This document shows positions 1 to 13,260 of a stretch of DNA of 64,000 nt, piece after piece. Location of the stretch: contig JADANN010000156.1 of NCBI GenBank assembly GCA_018806985.1, positions 1 through 64,000 on the forward strand, given 5' to 3'. The translations under genes and the position numbers were made by a program. The notes beneath the pieces were generated by a model, which was given only the letters and a program-made list of their open reading frames with translations, was not told the origin of the DNA and did no database searches. Source of the DNA: Angiostrongylus vasorum. Taxonomy: Eukaryota > Nematoda > Chromadorea > Rhabditida > Metastrongylidae. Positions within the stretch are counted from its first letter, which is position 1. Each line of letters opens with the position of its first letter.

Positions 1-1390
1 TGCAATTCATTCATTTGTTACCGAGGACTGTTTTTTCTAGATGTCGAAGAGCCTAACGCAAAATGATTTACTTCCCAAAAGTCTTTCCAAACATGAACCA
101 TAGCACCATTTCCATCTTGAATCCTAGCTAGAAGTAAACCTATGTCACAAGTCAATGCCACGGTGAAAACAACACACAGTCACTGGCTGAAAATCCTTGG
201 CGGCCTCAGAAGGCCCTCGCACGGCGAAGGCTCAGAAGGCTAATTGCAAATTTGCCAAGCCACCTAGTGGGTAATTTTGCGAAGATTGCACATTTCTTGA
301 TTTTTCATGAAGCCTCAGCCAAGTATTCGCTAATTTTATGTTCAGAAACAAATCATTCTCATTCAAGCATCGTTTTGAAGAAAATTTTAAACCCGCGCCG
401 GACCGCCAATAACACCGGTGCAGATGCGAGCACAATAGTTTTTGCTACATGAAGTACTGCTTGTTGAATTGTTACATTTCTCGTGATAGGAGCCTGGAGA
501 TAGGACATAAATGTGAAAAGACTTCATGGGTTCTAGTAATAAAGAATCCCGTAGTTGCGACAAAAAGGAAAATCACAAGCAAACAACCACTTGATCTAGT
601 CTCGTCAGATGAAGCGGAAGGGCGCTACAGCTGTTGAATTTCCCGACCTAATCATGCACTGGGATGTCGTTCTGCTGTAACACATCCATATTGCAAAGTG
701 GACTCCACGAAGATGCTGGTGTCCGCTAGGGACTACCAACTAGACGTCGGGCGGACGTATTCATAACTAAAGTCAATCAGCCGTGCTCTCAGCTGCCGAT
801 GTTTTACAGACAAGGGAATGAGACTTGCCACCGTGTTGCGAATCAAGTCACCACCATGGATAACGATTACGAACAAAGAAGCGAGTGGAAAATCGGCTCG
901 CTTCCATATAACTCGTGAAGAGGGCATCGAAATATCCAAGTAACCAAGCATGTTTCGAGTACATTCTATGACAAAAATTACTTCTTGAGTAATAAACCAT
1001 AGATTTCTGTGAATGTGCAGTTGCACTGTAATGTAGTTTCTTCACACTTGAAATTCTGTTTTAAATTTATAGTTCATGTAATGAGATATAAAGATCAGGT
1101 GTTGTGGTGAGATCCGACAAGATTCCGTTAGTGCCTAATTGGAACCTTAACTAGGCGAATACTTGAAAGAAAATCGTCAAATGGTGTTTTATTCATGTCA
1201 TTTCCTTAAAGCTGACATTTCCTTTTCTTTCAAAATTTTAACCTATTTCTGTGCACTAGAGGGAAGTAAACAGTATTGTCAGAAAAGCGGAGGAGCATAT
1301 CGATTCAAAACTTCACATAACATTTGCTTAAAATAGTCATTTTTAGCTGAGACTAGAATATTTGCTTCTCTTCGAGAGGTTACAAATGGT

Positions 1391-1446
1391 TGATGCAAAT
1401 TCTTTTATTGTGGCTAATGTTGATACAAATTCTTTATTGTGGCTAA
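1391..1446 (-). repeat. Two-unit ancestor of the 29-bp minisatellite (P1 left; mirror 45728-45783)
   Basis: Two units of 29-30 bp (GATGCAAATTCTTTTATTGT, GATACAAATTCTTTATTGTG). On the minus strand they give two AATAAA sites just downstream of cold-shock fragment A, so they may have served as its polyadenylation region. Confidence 0.8.
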
Positions 1447-1824
1447 AGTTCCGGCCCCTTCGACTTCAGAGCTGCAGTGACTCCAGTTCCACATCCATAG
1501 TTGCTCACTCTTGAAATGCCGATTGGTTTCAGGTGTCGACTCGAGTCGGATCTTCTGGACCCTTACGCAAAATCTTCCCCTTTGTGAGTTCGAAATAGCA
1601 CTCCGGTGCACAAGGATATCTGGCCCTGCCCTTTGCGCATGAAACGAAGCCAAAGTAGCCAAGGATGGAATACCACATTACTTGATCATTCAAGCCAATG
1701 TTTCACGGTCTTCGAATTATTTGTTTCTCTTCCTAAATACGGCATGGTTCCTCATCTCGTTTGTGAGTCAACGCTTGCGACGCTAGTTTTTTGCCGTCGT
1801 TGGTCGTTGGTTTCCTAACATCCA
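1414..1824 (-). pseudogene. Cold-shock-domain gene fragment A, P1 left arm (mirror)
   Basis: Mirror copy of 45350-45760 on the minus strand. The frame 1414-1662 retains the RNP2-like ILVHRSAIS and the same tail ending LATIKNLYQH, followed by two 29-30-bp repeat units with an AATAAA-like signal. The same upstream frame damage is present, so it predates, or was copied between, the arms. Confidence 0.66.
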
Positions 1825-2158
1825 TGTCGTTTCTGTGCCCTCATCGCTTCGAATTTTCCTTCGAGGGCCTCCTCGGCCACTTCGACAGGCACTGTCAGCA
1901 TCGGTTGAGCTCGTATGCACCCTGGAGATTCCATTAGCGAGAAGTCTGTCCAGTTAAGTTGAATTAAATCAATGTATTTAAATGAATAATATGTAATAAC
2001 AAACTCCTGTATGCTAATCTAGAAAACAGCAAGACTTGCTTAGGTTTATACTCGGCAATTATTATTATATTAAGCTAGATTGGGCATTTTGGAACAGCGA
2101 CAAATATCTAGGCCTCGGTGGTTGATCGGGTATACATCTAAAGGGACATCCTCGTACT

Positions 2159-3400
2159 TGCTACTAGATATAGTGATATGTTTTGTCCACGTGGACCACA
2201 CGTGTTCGTCTGAGCAAACGATTTATGGTAAGTGATAGGCTCATATGTGAACAATCGTGCTATAGAACTTCCGAGTAGTATTCGCTTCTTCAGAAAACAC
2301 CGGCATCACGCTTTTTATAGGAGCTTCTTTGAGTGACTCACACGTGGACACAATGACCCATTTATAACTCACCTAGTTCTGTCATGACATGGGTTTCTTA
2401 TCAAGTAGGTTTTGGACGGAAATATTTAAACTGTCCTCTGCTTGAGAATATCGGCTAGGAAGATGATGCCTCAGCTTTTTAAAACACTTCTATTCTCAAG
2501 AAAAAAAACTGACACGGCCTTTGATGCTTCTTCATTCGGCGGTTCTGTGAGGACCTATTTTTGTTAACTGCAGCTCAGTGATCTGAAAGAGGGAACAAAT
2601 AGGGTGAAAATCAGGAATTAATAGAATTGATGAGGCAACTATCCCAACATGTCGCTGATATACTTGATTTCTTAGCTATAGATCGCATTTAGTTATCTGA
2701 ATATTCGCTTTCCAGTTCCTGATACAGTTCGTCTTTCTTCTCCTTCTTTTCAACTAGTACTGCGCTGCCACTCTTCTCTTGCTACTAGATATAGTGACAT
2801 GTTTTGTCCACGTGGACCACACGTGTTCGTCTGAGCAAACGATTTATGGTAAGTGATAGGCTCATATGTGAACAATCGTGCTATAGAACTTCCGAGTAGT
2901 ATTCGCTTCTTCAGAAAACACCGGCATCACGCTTTTTATAGGAGCTTCTTTGAGTGACTCACACGTGGACACAATGACCCATTTATAACTCACCTAGTTC
3001 TGTCATGGCATGGGTTTCTTATCAAGTAGGTTTTGGACGGAAATATTTAAACTGTCCTCTGCTTGAGAATATCGGCTAGGAAGATGATGCCTCAGCTTTT
3101 TAAAACACTTCTATTCTCAAGAAAAAAAAACTGACACCGCCTTTGATGCTTCTTCATTCGGCGGTTCTGTGAGGACCTATTTTGTTAACTGCAGCTCAGT
3201 GATCTGAAAGAAGGAACAAATAGGGTGAAAATCAGGAATTAATAGAATTGATGAGGCAGCTATCCCAACATGTCGCTGATACACTTGATTTCTTAGCTAT
3301 AGATCGCATTTAGTTATCTGAATATTCGCTTTCCAGTTCCTGATACAGTTCGTCTTTCTTCTCCTTCTTTTCAACTAGTATTGCGCTGCCACTCTTCTCT
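2159..3400 (-). repeat. 620-bp tandem repeat, 2 copies (P1 left)
   Basis: Copies 2159-2779 and 2780-3400, differing at a few bases. Each unit contains three CACGTG cores, one inside the 12-base perfect palindrome GTCCACGTGGAC, and a TATAAAA stretch (minus strand). Each also includes the coding-like tail of the ORF at 3310-3555. Read on the minus strand, the unit starts at AGAGAAGAGTGG and ends at CTAGTAGCAA. Confidence 0.93.
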
Positions 3401-4169
3401 TTAAAGAGGATAAGCCCGCAAGCCTCTGCTGCACTTTTTGCAAGTACAGCTCGTTCTAAATAAAAGCTTAGAAAATTTATGGATGCTAATGGAAATTCAT
3501 TTATGGATTTGATTGGGAACGACTGCTTTCGAATTTTATTCAGGTCGCTCTCCAACGGTTCGCTTTCAGAAGAAGTCGCTCGCTCTCCAAACTAGAGGAT
3601 ATTTTGCACAGACTCAGACTAAATTGTGGTCAAAATGGTCAATGAAGAGGTGGATGCAGTCAAATGTGGTCAGTGGCGTCAATAATCAGTACTGAAAGAA
3701 ATCTCGCCAAATTTATAATAACGAAATTTAAAAAAAATAGTTTGTTCCAACCAAAATTGAAAGATCCCATGCCTGTGACATCTCTCCATACCTGCTGCGC
3801 GGGTTCGAGAAGTTCTATCAAGTGACTCGCTTCCTCGCACCCATAATCCATTAAATTGTGCGAGCTATACGCATGCAGGTTTCTCTACTGGTTGAGCGCA
3901 CGCAGGTTTCCCCACTGGTTGAGCACTCTCCTGTTTATGAATGTTGTCAGATGGTGTCCGAGGCCGTTCGGCTTGCAGTCATGACTGTTATTGGGCGTCC
4001 CAAGTCAAGTTGTGAGGAACTACACAGAATAGATAGACAGTTTGTACCCAGACAAATCTGGCACCGTCTTCCTAATCCCCATTTGATGCGCTGAATTGAA
4101 TTAACAAACAGTTTTCCTTCCAGATGTGGCACCTTCTTCACAACGACGGAGGTTTGAGAGACTTGACAG

Positions 4170-4239
4170 GCGCCTGGATGAGTTCGAAGCACCCCCCACA
4201 TTTGTAATGAAAGCCACTACTACCATTGTGCTACTCGCC
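4170..4239 (-). other. tRNA-like relic, P1 left arm (mirror)
   Basis: Minus-strand mirror of 42320-42389 with the same A-box-like and B-box-like motifs. Confidence 0.38.
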
Positions 4240-4523
4240 TGCTAAGCGGAAACAATAATATGAAGTTAGAGCAGTAAGTACGGATCATGCGACGGATAGA
4301 GGAGGACATACCTGATCTGGCGTAGAACAGCCTCCAATGATGCGCAATACTTTGCGTGAAATGAAACACTTGTCTATCAGTAAAAGAACCAGTGCTTTTC
4401 TTTCTCTACTATCATATTGCCCATCAGAGGATTCAAAGCTAAGAAACATTTGTTTATTTTTAGAACTCTTAATAGCCGTTGACAAATTTCCACTTCCCAT
4501 TTTTTTTCGAGAATACTCTTCCG

Positions 4524-4802
4524 TTAATGGAGGACAACTCGATAACACAATCCGATGAACTGACCATCACCATTCATCCAAAGGCTATAAAACGAGTGTT
4601 GACCAAGAAAAAACGTAAACATTTTATGTGATGCGCTTTTGCCTTGAATTCTTCCTCTCAACTGTTGAGGTATGTCGTCATGTTCACTAGCGCGTTCTCC
4701 CGCCGATTCCTCTGGTTTGTTAACTTCACGAAGAGAACGTCGGCTACTCACTCTCAACATCCACATATGCTCAATTTTCGTCCGCGCCCTTTCACTCGGC
4801 AA
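4524..4802 (-). CDS. Exon-like charged ORF, P1 (mirror ~41757-41940)
   Basis: 92-codon frame, highly charged in its first two thirds (segments such as NKPEESAGERASEHDD and QQLRGRIQGK) and hydrophobic at the end. It lies just inside the conserved P1/P2 block, on the same strand as the cold-shock fragments, so it could be an exon of the same ancestral gene. The mirrored right-arm copy has one extra A in an A-run near 41918 that shifts the frame. The P2 counterpart (about 61680-61850) is recognisable by DNA but frame-broken. Family not recognised. Confidence 0.3.
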   Translation of the reverse strand: MPSERARTKIEHMWMLRVSSRRSLREVNKPEESAGERASEHDDIPQQLRGRIQGKSASHKMFTFFLGQHSFYSLWMNGDGQFIGLCYRVVLH

Positions 4803-5715
4803 CGTTAAGAAACTTGAAAGATGAGTAGCCCAATATTTGGTGAAAATGGACTACAGTGCTCCACTGAGATCAGAACTGGACTGTTGGCAAACAGAAGAAA
4901 CAAGAATTTGTTCAAAGGATAAGCATGTACATTGTACTTTAGCTTTTTCATAAAACCATAGAGAGCGAAGCTGATCCTCAAAAAAACTACTCAACATCGA
5001 TATTCAGGGTTCCCTTAAACACCATTTACTCAAATCGGTGATGCACCTTTTGATCCCGTAAATAAACGAACTAATGCCATGTCACGGGTGCTGAAAACGA
5101 TGGACCGTAAACTAATAAAAGTCAATAGAAATGACCAATTAATAGTGAAAGTTTTTTCGACCCCGAATAAACAGTAAACATCCAAAAGTGTGATCCCGTA
5201 GGAGAACTCTCTTGCTAACGCCGAATAATTAGACACGATGAAGAGTGATCAATAGAAAACTTCGGGAATAATCGTTCTGAAACAAAAATTCCTATATTTT
5301 AAGAGGAAGCGAAAAAGAAGCCTCTGCCTACTCGATTCGAACTGCCGCGTCCTCATTTCTAACTCACGGCTCCTTTTTTCCAGAGCTGAGTTAGCACCGT
5401 GCAATGCAGCCAGCCCATTTTCGAGAAGACGAATCTAGAACAGAAGAGGTGGAATGACTTATTCCTTGTACAACAAATTGTCTGTAAAATCAAAGTAGCC
5501 CACTGTTTCATGGTTCTTCCGCTGATATTAGCGCTCAGTACCCATTTCCAGACGCGTAACTTGGTGTTCCAACCGCTGATTGGTGGGTGTTCAGCTGTCC
5601 ATTTGGAGACGTACTGAGGGGGGTTTGTCTGGAGGGTAGCGTGGGTCGAATGAGAACCGTACTCGCTAGTGCCCGTTTTATATGGAGCGGTTGTTGTTCA
5701 CTCACAATCAATCAA

Positions 5716-7172
5716 CAGCTAATCAGTACGAATGCACACTTTGCGATGAAGAACATTACATATCAGAATGCATTGTTCGTATTCAGCCGAAGACCAGTCA
5801 GTAAGATTGTGTTATTGTTTAAGAAGAGTGATCGCCGCGATATTGGCAATAGACGCTCAATATGCTTGTTGATTGCAGTCTGCAAACTCACCATTCGAGT
5901 CATCTGAAATAGGATTCACAAAACATTGAGCGAAGCACATCAACACGAGCAATCATGGTTGGAGAGAGGATTCAGTACGATAGACCACATCCACAAGATC
6001 ACAAAGCTCGTTGAAGCATCACCAGAGTACTAGAGGCAGTTATGCATCCATCACTTTCACCGATTTAAAGAAAGCTTTTGACTCAGTTTAGGTGTAAGCC
6101 TTCAAGGAACCCCCCATTAACGGCGAGAGGGGCCCCCTACTTAGCATACAATGCTTCTTCGTGAGGTATACGAAATTTAACAACAAAAATGTCACCATTC
6201 TATAACGATACCTAACATCGTCATCAAAAGAGTGGTTAGGCAAAGCGATACCATCTCGCCAAATTTGTTCACCGCCACCCTCCAAAACGCCACGCAAAAA
6301 CACTGGAATAGGACGACATGCGAGTAAAAGTCGATAGTGGGCAATCAAACCGTCTTCACTTCGCTGACTAAACATTATCCAGCAGAACGAATGCTTGCCG
6401 AAATTCGATGAAACCCTTGGAAATGTTGCTGTTTGGCTAGATCTCACAAAAGGATGTTCGGAAGAAACAGATTGGTTTTCTTATGCTCTATTCACGATGA
6501 AGGAAAAGAGTCTCCTATATGCTTGAGTTACGTCTAACTGGGTGGGGAAATCAACGCGATAAACGACTTCACTCCACAGCTGAGCGGACGGAAACGAGCT
6601 GCTTGGGGAACTTTGAAGAGCATCAAGGATGTAGTTAGGAAAACAAATACTACCTACTTCGTGCCCACCTTTTGGACTCAAGGGTACATCCTGTTTTAAT
6701 TTATGCGTTAAAAAACCTGCTCGTTGCGTAAGCAGGATAAAAGATCACTCAGCGTCATTTAACGCGCAGTCAAAAGGACGATGCTAGGAGTATCTCATAT
6801 CGTGCAAGTGAGAGAGGGAATCCGTAACTCCCACCTATGTCAGTCATCAAAAATTAATGAAGCCGTTCTACACGCCAAACTGTCGAGGTTAAGATAGCCT
6901 AGACAGAGAATGAGTATGAACGACAATCGAGGGACAAAAGCCTTTTGCGACCACACTTCTCGGAACGTCAAACGTACAGCAGCAGAAGCACCATCCCGAT
7001 GGTTATAGTTTGTAGCGAAAACCGCAGAAGAAGGGTATGATGCTCAACAAGTCCCTAGAGCGAGCAAAATCCACTGGGCTATTCTTGTGCGCGACAGGGA
7101 GAAATCAGATATTCACTGGAGCCCACTCCAGTCATTCGACGATCCACTGGACGAGAGGTTATGCAGGTGACT
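5716..7172 (+). pseudogene. Decayed RTE-like non-LTR retrotransposon, RT to C-terminus (P1 left)
   Basis: Plus-strand pieces in shifting frames follow the order of a non-LTR reverse transcriptase. From 5770 a segment contains SKIVLLFKKSDRRDIGN; then the RT palm start IDHIHKITKLVE (about 5980-6015); motif A (FTDLKKAFDS at 6055-6084) with its catalytic Asp; a block with SDTISPNLF (about 6250); the motif C region as LHFAD followed directly by a stop (about 6352-6372), so the second catalytic Asp is lost; AERMLAEFDETLG (about 6390-6425); and a C-terminal region ending near 7172. Stops and frameshifts make it non-functional. Its left edge falls at the end of the P1/P2 homology. Confidence 0.82.
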
Positions 7173-7670
7173 ACTGCACTTATTCCATATCGTTGCATGA
7201 GAGGTAGGAGAGGAAAATTAGAAAAATATAGGATGAAAAAAACGTGGTTCTCAAACGCAGCTCTGACGAAATTCGTGTCAGAACGGCAACAACTAAGATA
7301 ACACTTTTTTGCAACGGTTTTTTTGTTTGGAATAACTTCGATGAAGACACTGAGATTCTGGGAACTGCATTTATTCAAGTTTTATTCACAATTTACAAAA
7401 CCGTATGAATCTCACTTCTACAGCAGTTGAACAAAAACAAACTTTGGTACAACAGTAGGATATTCAACAAAGCCAGCACAGATTAAATGATGGTGGCTCA
7501 ATCAAATCTCGCACTCTTTTTCGTGAAATGTTTCGCCAGCATATTTCACTCACTGTATTAAGAATTCACGCTCTTTATTTAGTCACTAGGAGAAACTGAA
7601 AAGCGAATAAAATGATGGTCACAGGAACTCAGTACTTAAGCCACGACATTGATGTGTATTGCAATAACAA

Positions 7671-7990
7671 CTTACTTACTTGGATACTTGCACGGCTCGT
7701 TCTCACCGGTTATGCAAGCCCCAGCATAATCTCCACTTTTCGGGGTTTTGCTGGTTAAGTCATTGTGGTTCCCTGCAGTCCCGAGGTCAGCCTGGCCAAA
7801 GTCTGCCCCAGGTCGTCACTACCCACCACTGGCAGTCGCCGCCCTTGTGGATCAGAGGGAGATTTGCCATCATGCCATTAGTTTGATATCAAGACGGTGG
7901 TGGATCCTGGTACTGATTTACTCTTCTTAGCTGCACATCGCTGTCCGACACCAAGGAAAACCTAGCAGCCACGATGAGACGGTAAATCGT
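7671..7990 (-). mobile_element. R1 retroposon copy a (P1 left)
   Basis: One of a ~385-bp dispersed family seen five times per palindrome set. Hallmarks: one end reads TTACTTACTTGGATACTTG, a core carries CCCGAGGTCAGCCTGGCC and ATCAGAGGGAGATTTGCC, and the other end reads ATGAG(G/A)CGGTAAA. This copy has an internal deletion near its head. The strand is given as head to tail, assuming the CTTACTT end is the tail. Confidence 0.85.
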
Positions 7991-10900
7991 TAGAAGGACA
8001 ACGGCAAAAAACAGCAACACTTAATAACTTCAACATTAGCCTTGTACATATACACACAGTAACAATATTCAACCTCACAGACATTTGAAAAACCTATGTT
8101 GACAAGTTAGAAGGGGGGATATACCAACAATTTTCACTGACATATAATTTGCTGGTTGAGCCAGCTCTCGGATGGGGACGTCAAGCATTTAAGAACGCGG
8201 AAGAGTCGTGTTCGTAATGAACATTCTTCCTTAATCGTAGTTCTATAAGTAGAACGTCGCCATGGTGATGCTGTAAGCTTAAGTTGCCTCATTATGCAAG
8301 TTATAGTGCGTGTACATGCAACCGCAAGTAGGAAGGTATGCTTCAATGCAACTGTTTTCACGAAAGAAACAAGAAGTCGCTATTCTGAAACTAAGCGCGA
8401 ATTAAACAACAGTAGCCACGTTTTTCGCGGAAAGATAGTCCTATAACAAAATTTTTAACGATGAGAAAGGAAACAAGTTGCGTTGACTAGTTTTTAACTG
8501 CATTGATTACGGAAAGCATATCCTAAGTGTACGCGAAGCGTTGAAGGATTATCGAAATGACATGATGGAGCAGTTGTCCAGAAGACCGAGAGCAGCATGG
8601 ACGTGTTCGCGATTCTCAGAGAATTCACCAGCTTAATGACGGACCAAAAACTTCGTCCTGAGCTGCTCCTTTCACTATTCCTGTAATCCTCTACAATAAT
8701 TCTGAGACATAGTTAAAGCGAACTCTTTGCAGTATTTTGGGAGCAACTCATACAGTGCTAATGAGTTCGTAAACATCATAGGCTCACAATATCACACCGA
8801 ACCTCTCGCTTCACACCTAAAAAATCTTCATTTCATCGAGATCTAGGCAGTGCATATCGAAGGGAAAATACCTCGGTATGTTGAAACACTTCACGATAGG
8901 TGGACAAAGAGAACAACGACGTGGAATGAACGTGGATGCAGACATTCAGCATAACAGCTACCTGCAAGAGTAACGGATTTGTTTGTAGTTCATTTTCACC
9001 CGTCATATCCCCAGATGAAAACCACTTGTTGATCACAGATTTATACGCGAACTATACACGAAAAAAGGCCACCATGATGGACGACGATTGCAAGGTGACG
9101 GAAGCATTGGAAACGGAAGGCTCATAAAGTCGGTGCATCCAAGAAGTTAAGTGGTGTCTAGCAATCGACAACACATAACAAAGCAAGGAAAGTACTTATT
9201 GTAACATATTTGCAACTTTAATAAAGGTCATGCAAATGAACATAAGTAGTCGAAGTTGGTAACATCCGCATTACGGACTTCCTAGTGAAAATCCGATATA
9301 AAACACTCAACTACAGGAAAGCTACTTTCATGATGTACTTACTAAAGCGTAAACTTCCACCAAGTTCCTTCGCAGAATAGCACGGCTGGATGCCAGTGGC
9401 TTTGAACATATGGCACATTCGAAACGTGTGGTGTGCTTCAAATTCAGCAAGCTTTTGCATTCTTAGTTGTCCGTCCTCTTCTTTTCTGACTAGGCTGAAT
9501 GTTAGTGCATACCGTAATGACAAAACTGTGCGAAGTTTGAACGAGTAGATGAAATCTAATAGTGTTTCCAGGTTTCTTCCAACTTTTCTGTAACAAGAGT
9601 GAAACACCCAGTGTGAACTTTGTCCAGCTCAAGGAATTCTGAGGCAACAAAATTAGCCTGAAAAAAACCTGGCTTTTGGGACACCTTTAAAACCTATTGT
9701 AAGCATGTGGATTGAAAATAAGAAGACAGTAGGAAAAATATCCGCACAGAGCAAGTGGGCATCAAATTTTATGTGAAGTTCTTCCAAACAGGCAGAAAAC
9801 AGATCACACGTTAAAATTGCAGTGAGGGGCACTAAGTGCTACTTACCTCGAATCCCCGAATGACAAGAGTCCTCAAGAAACCGAAAAGCGTATCAACCGA
9901 TGCCAGTGATGCTACTGGGAACCTGTGGTACGGTGTGGGTAAAGAAAAATAGAAGTGCAACAAAAACGATGTAGTCAGCCATTATACAATACTTTCCAAC
10001 CATTAAAAGCACGAATGGTTCCTATTCAACTATTCTTACAATTAATTCAACTAATCCTTTCTTAATATCACAAGAGTTTCCTTTCCACTAGCTTTTTTCC
10101 GCAGACATAAGTTGCGTTCATAATTTCCGGGAAACTCACATAATGAGAACCCTGTACGCATACAAGTGCAATCCCATTGGAGAAAACGTGTACGATGCAT
10201 TACTAACAAAGTATTGTGACTTCCAAAGTGAATGAAACATTTCCAGTCACGGTCTGCCTTTAATAAGTTCGAAAGAGTTCACCAGCTAAAACCGAATGAA
10301 CTCAAAACTCAGCACTGCTAAAGAAATTTTTAAGAATAAATTATTCTTATGATGAAGGTGAAAACCTTCATAGTGTAAAGGCGTCTCATTAAAAACGAAA
10401 CTTTATGATAAAGAAGTGGGCAATTTAGGGTCGCACGTTAAAATCAAATATTCGAAAATAAAAAAAGAACAAGGAGTCACAGGATCAGAAAACAACGAAT
10501 GTGTATGAAGTGACCGGCATTAGCAATTGTGATGGCTGGAATGGAAGTGTTCGTGGAAATCACGATGATAGTGCATAAGACAGTATGAAGTGAAAACATG
10601 TCACTAAGTTGTCGATACAACAATTCCTTGTGCTGAGATAACAGAAAAGAGCTGGGTTACTGCGTCCTAATTCACCACAGATACTGTCAGCCTTTCTGCT
10701 GGGATAGTCATCTCATCCTGTCGTACCTTAGCAAAATAATGAGACATTTATAATGATAAAAATGGTAGTTGTAAATAAGTATGAATCGGATATTCACCAG
10801 ATAGGGGTTGACCCTAGCACGAAGAACAATGGATGTCTCTCGATTTGTAAAGAGGTCCGTGGACTCGTAGACGATAAAGCGACGTGTACTCGGCACCGTA

Positions 10901-11901
10901 GTTGCTCGTAACTTCGATCTCGATGATTTTCGTAGGACAGTCCGATTGAGCGTAACAAGTACAAAGAAGGGTATGAGATTTATTAGGACTTTACGAGAAA
11001 GACTTCGCTCACATCACCAAATGGTCATGAATATGAAGATCCCACCAGAACCTAACATAGACCTGTGACCAAAAAAATACGGATTCCCGAATTCGTTCGA
11101 ATAATAAATTGTGTTATTGTGTATAACTGTTCACGACCACATAATTCGAAAAGAGCAACCATCTTAACTACAAAAACTGCAATGGGCTGCCTTGAAGGTC
11201 TTCCATGAAGTATCCTGGAATAACTCTCGTGTTCATGTCGTTCTCTAACTTATGGTTGCAAACGATTTGAGAATAGCACCACAACGACTTCAGAGGACAA
11301 GTCACATCCAGATTTTAAACGTTTTCGGTTCACGAGGACGCTGACCACCAGGAGTTCGATAAGCACACGTAACTACAGAGATTTATTCGACGGCTAACGA
11401 GATATGATAAGCCACCAAGGCGACAAAATGATTTTTTTTTACAGAAAATGTGCTCGTAGCTGTTAAGAATGACACTGATTGCATGTGAAATTCCTATTGT
11501 GATAAAAACCGACAAGACCATTGAAAGATCAACGCTCACCGGCAAAAGGCGTTTACGAATTACGATTAAACGGTGAGCACTGAAATACCTTCAGCTGGTA
11601 AGGAATTAGTAGATGTTTGCAAGAGATCGCCAGCCTAACGCAAATTTCAGAGCTTTGACGTCTTCTACTCATCTAATCTTAAATACTAGTTGGGAACTCA
11701 TTGGTAAGAATGCAAAAACCAATTGACAGGATAACAGTTCACGGAGCCTCCAGTTCATGAACACACTTTTGAACACAATAACAGGAAAGAGACAACAGCT
11801 TGAAGCGGTGGCAACGACCTCCCATGTTATGCCACGGTGTGACAAATTTCCACTGCTCCAGTGTACTCAAAATGAGTTGAATTAAACGACTTCGCACATG
11901 G

Positions 11902-12050
11902 CTGAAATAAGTGGCTGCATGTTGTGTCAAAAGCGTAGGAACAAATGGATTACTTGCAGCATCTGAATCGATAAAGTTATGCACATAAACGTCCAATTGT
12001 TCTTGCAACTATGACAATAAAATAGCAGATTTTAGTCAATATCACCTTAC
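11902..12050 (-). other. 149-bp GT-AG intron-like segment present only in the left arm
   Basis: On the minus strand it begins GTAAGGTGAT and ends CACTTATTTCAG, a nematode-type acceptor. In the right arm the flanks are joined exactly (CGCTACCG/CCATGTGCG at 34660/34661). Only a 1-base alignment ambiguity exists, so the difference matches a spliced-out intron to the base. A 90-codon frame running through the segment (minus strand 11739-12008) suggests how it reads when retained. Confidence 0.75.
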
Positions 12051-12185
12051 CGGTAGCGCGGGTGGCGCAGGGATCGGAAGCGCCCTGCCTGTCTGGATCG
12101 ACCATGGATGTTTATCGAAGTCCAGTGCATGGTGCATCATTCAGGGATTGATCAACTCCGAGAGCTTTGTAGTTTATAGTTTATC
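12051..12185 (+). mobile_element. tRNA-like SINE copy S1 (P1 left)
   Basis: Head GGTAGCGCGGGTGGCGCAG resembles a tRNA A-box region. The 3' part (GATCAACTCCGAGAGCTTTG) is shared with copies S2-S5. The plus-strand head directly abuts the 149-bp intron-like segment at 11902-12050, whose donor lies at the head edge on the minus strand. Confidence 0.65.
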
Positions 12186-13104
12186 ACCTCACCGATCCAG
12201 ATTGTTAAACATCTGCATCAATGCTTACGCTGATGCCTCAAAATAATCATTTTTTGGTTAGCACAACAACGAAAGAAGGGTAAAAAAGAGGGAAAAAACT
12301 GTATAGCCGCCAAACTCGTTCTAAAAAATGAACACGCTTTGGAAGAAGGAAATTGTGGCACGACAACAGCTCACAGCACAGTCTTACCTGGTTACCGCCG
12401 CTGAAGAGGGAAGTTTGCTTAAAAAAATTGAAACATGATTTAAGCAAGGTCCAATCCTTGCAACTCTATTGGTTACGCTCCAAAGTGATGTGCATGAAAG
12501 CGAGCACCCAACACACCTCCCTCCACTGCCATGAAGATCTGCCTTCTCTTTAATTCAATGCACATTCTTCCCCAGTTTTTCCAATAAGCCTTCGTATAAA
12601 ATCACTCGTCTAACTGTATTTTTCGTAGTTGTACCACTTGCAAGTCCGATGAAAATCCGATATTTGTCGTAGGTCTCAAATCCTGTTGAATTCATTGTAC
12701 TTGCAACAGCATTGTTGCATTACTGTGGGCGAATTGGAATTTTAACGCATAAGGTTATGTTTAGTAAGTCGTCAATATAAGAACGGCGGAATCAAGAGGG
12801 CCGTGTGTGGTAGGCGGTTTCCCTGAGTTCTGACGGTGATCAGTTTGCACTTCTTGCGCTGGTGAGTTTCTGCACTCTGATCAATAGTAATTAAAGGTTC
12901 TTGAGCGATCAAGAACCTTGTCCCTATAGTGGCATGCAAATGTAGTTTGGTGTATATCATTTTTATCGGCTCTTCATGAACTGCACATATCTCAGGTTCA
13001 TGCATAATTCAACAGTTCTTAGCTTCTTGTTTCACACCTTGAGAATCAGTTGGATTTCTGAAATACTACCGGAAGAGAAACCACGATGTTTTGAAAGGTG
13101 AAGG

Positions 13105-13260
13105 ATGCAACTTTCGTGCTCGATCAATCCTTAATGGATCCATGACGACTTCATCCAGCGTCGTAGGCATGAATGAATCCATATTTGGATCATATAACGA
13201 CTTGCCGTGGCCTACCTATGCTTGAATTGACTGTTTCCGTCCTTGCATACAAATATGGTC
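13105..13260 (-). mobile_element. SINE copy S2 (P1 left; mirror 33456-33611)
   Basis: On the minus strand: GGTAGGCCACGGCAAGTCGT, then a GGATTCATTCATGCC stretch, then GGATTGATCGAGCACGAAAG. These match the body and tail of the S family in the same order. The tRNA-like head is missing. Confidence 0.6.

Noticed and set aside
1606..1818. 70-codon plus-strand ORF
   Set aside because: Antisense shadow of cold-shock fragment A.
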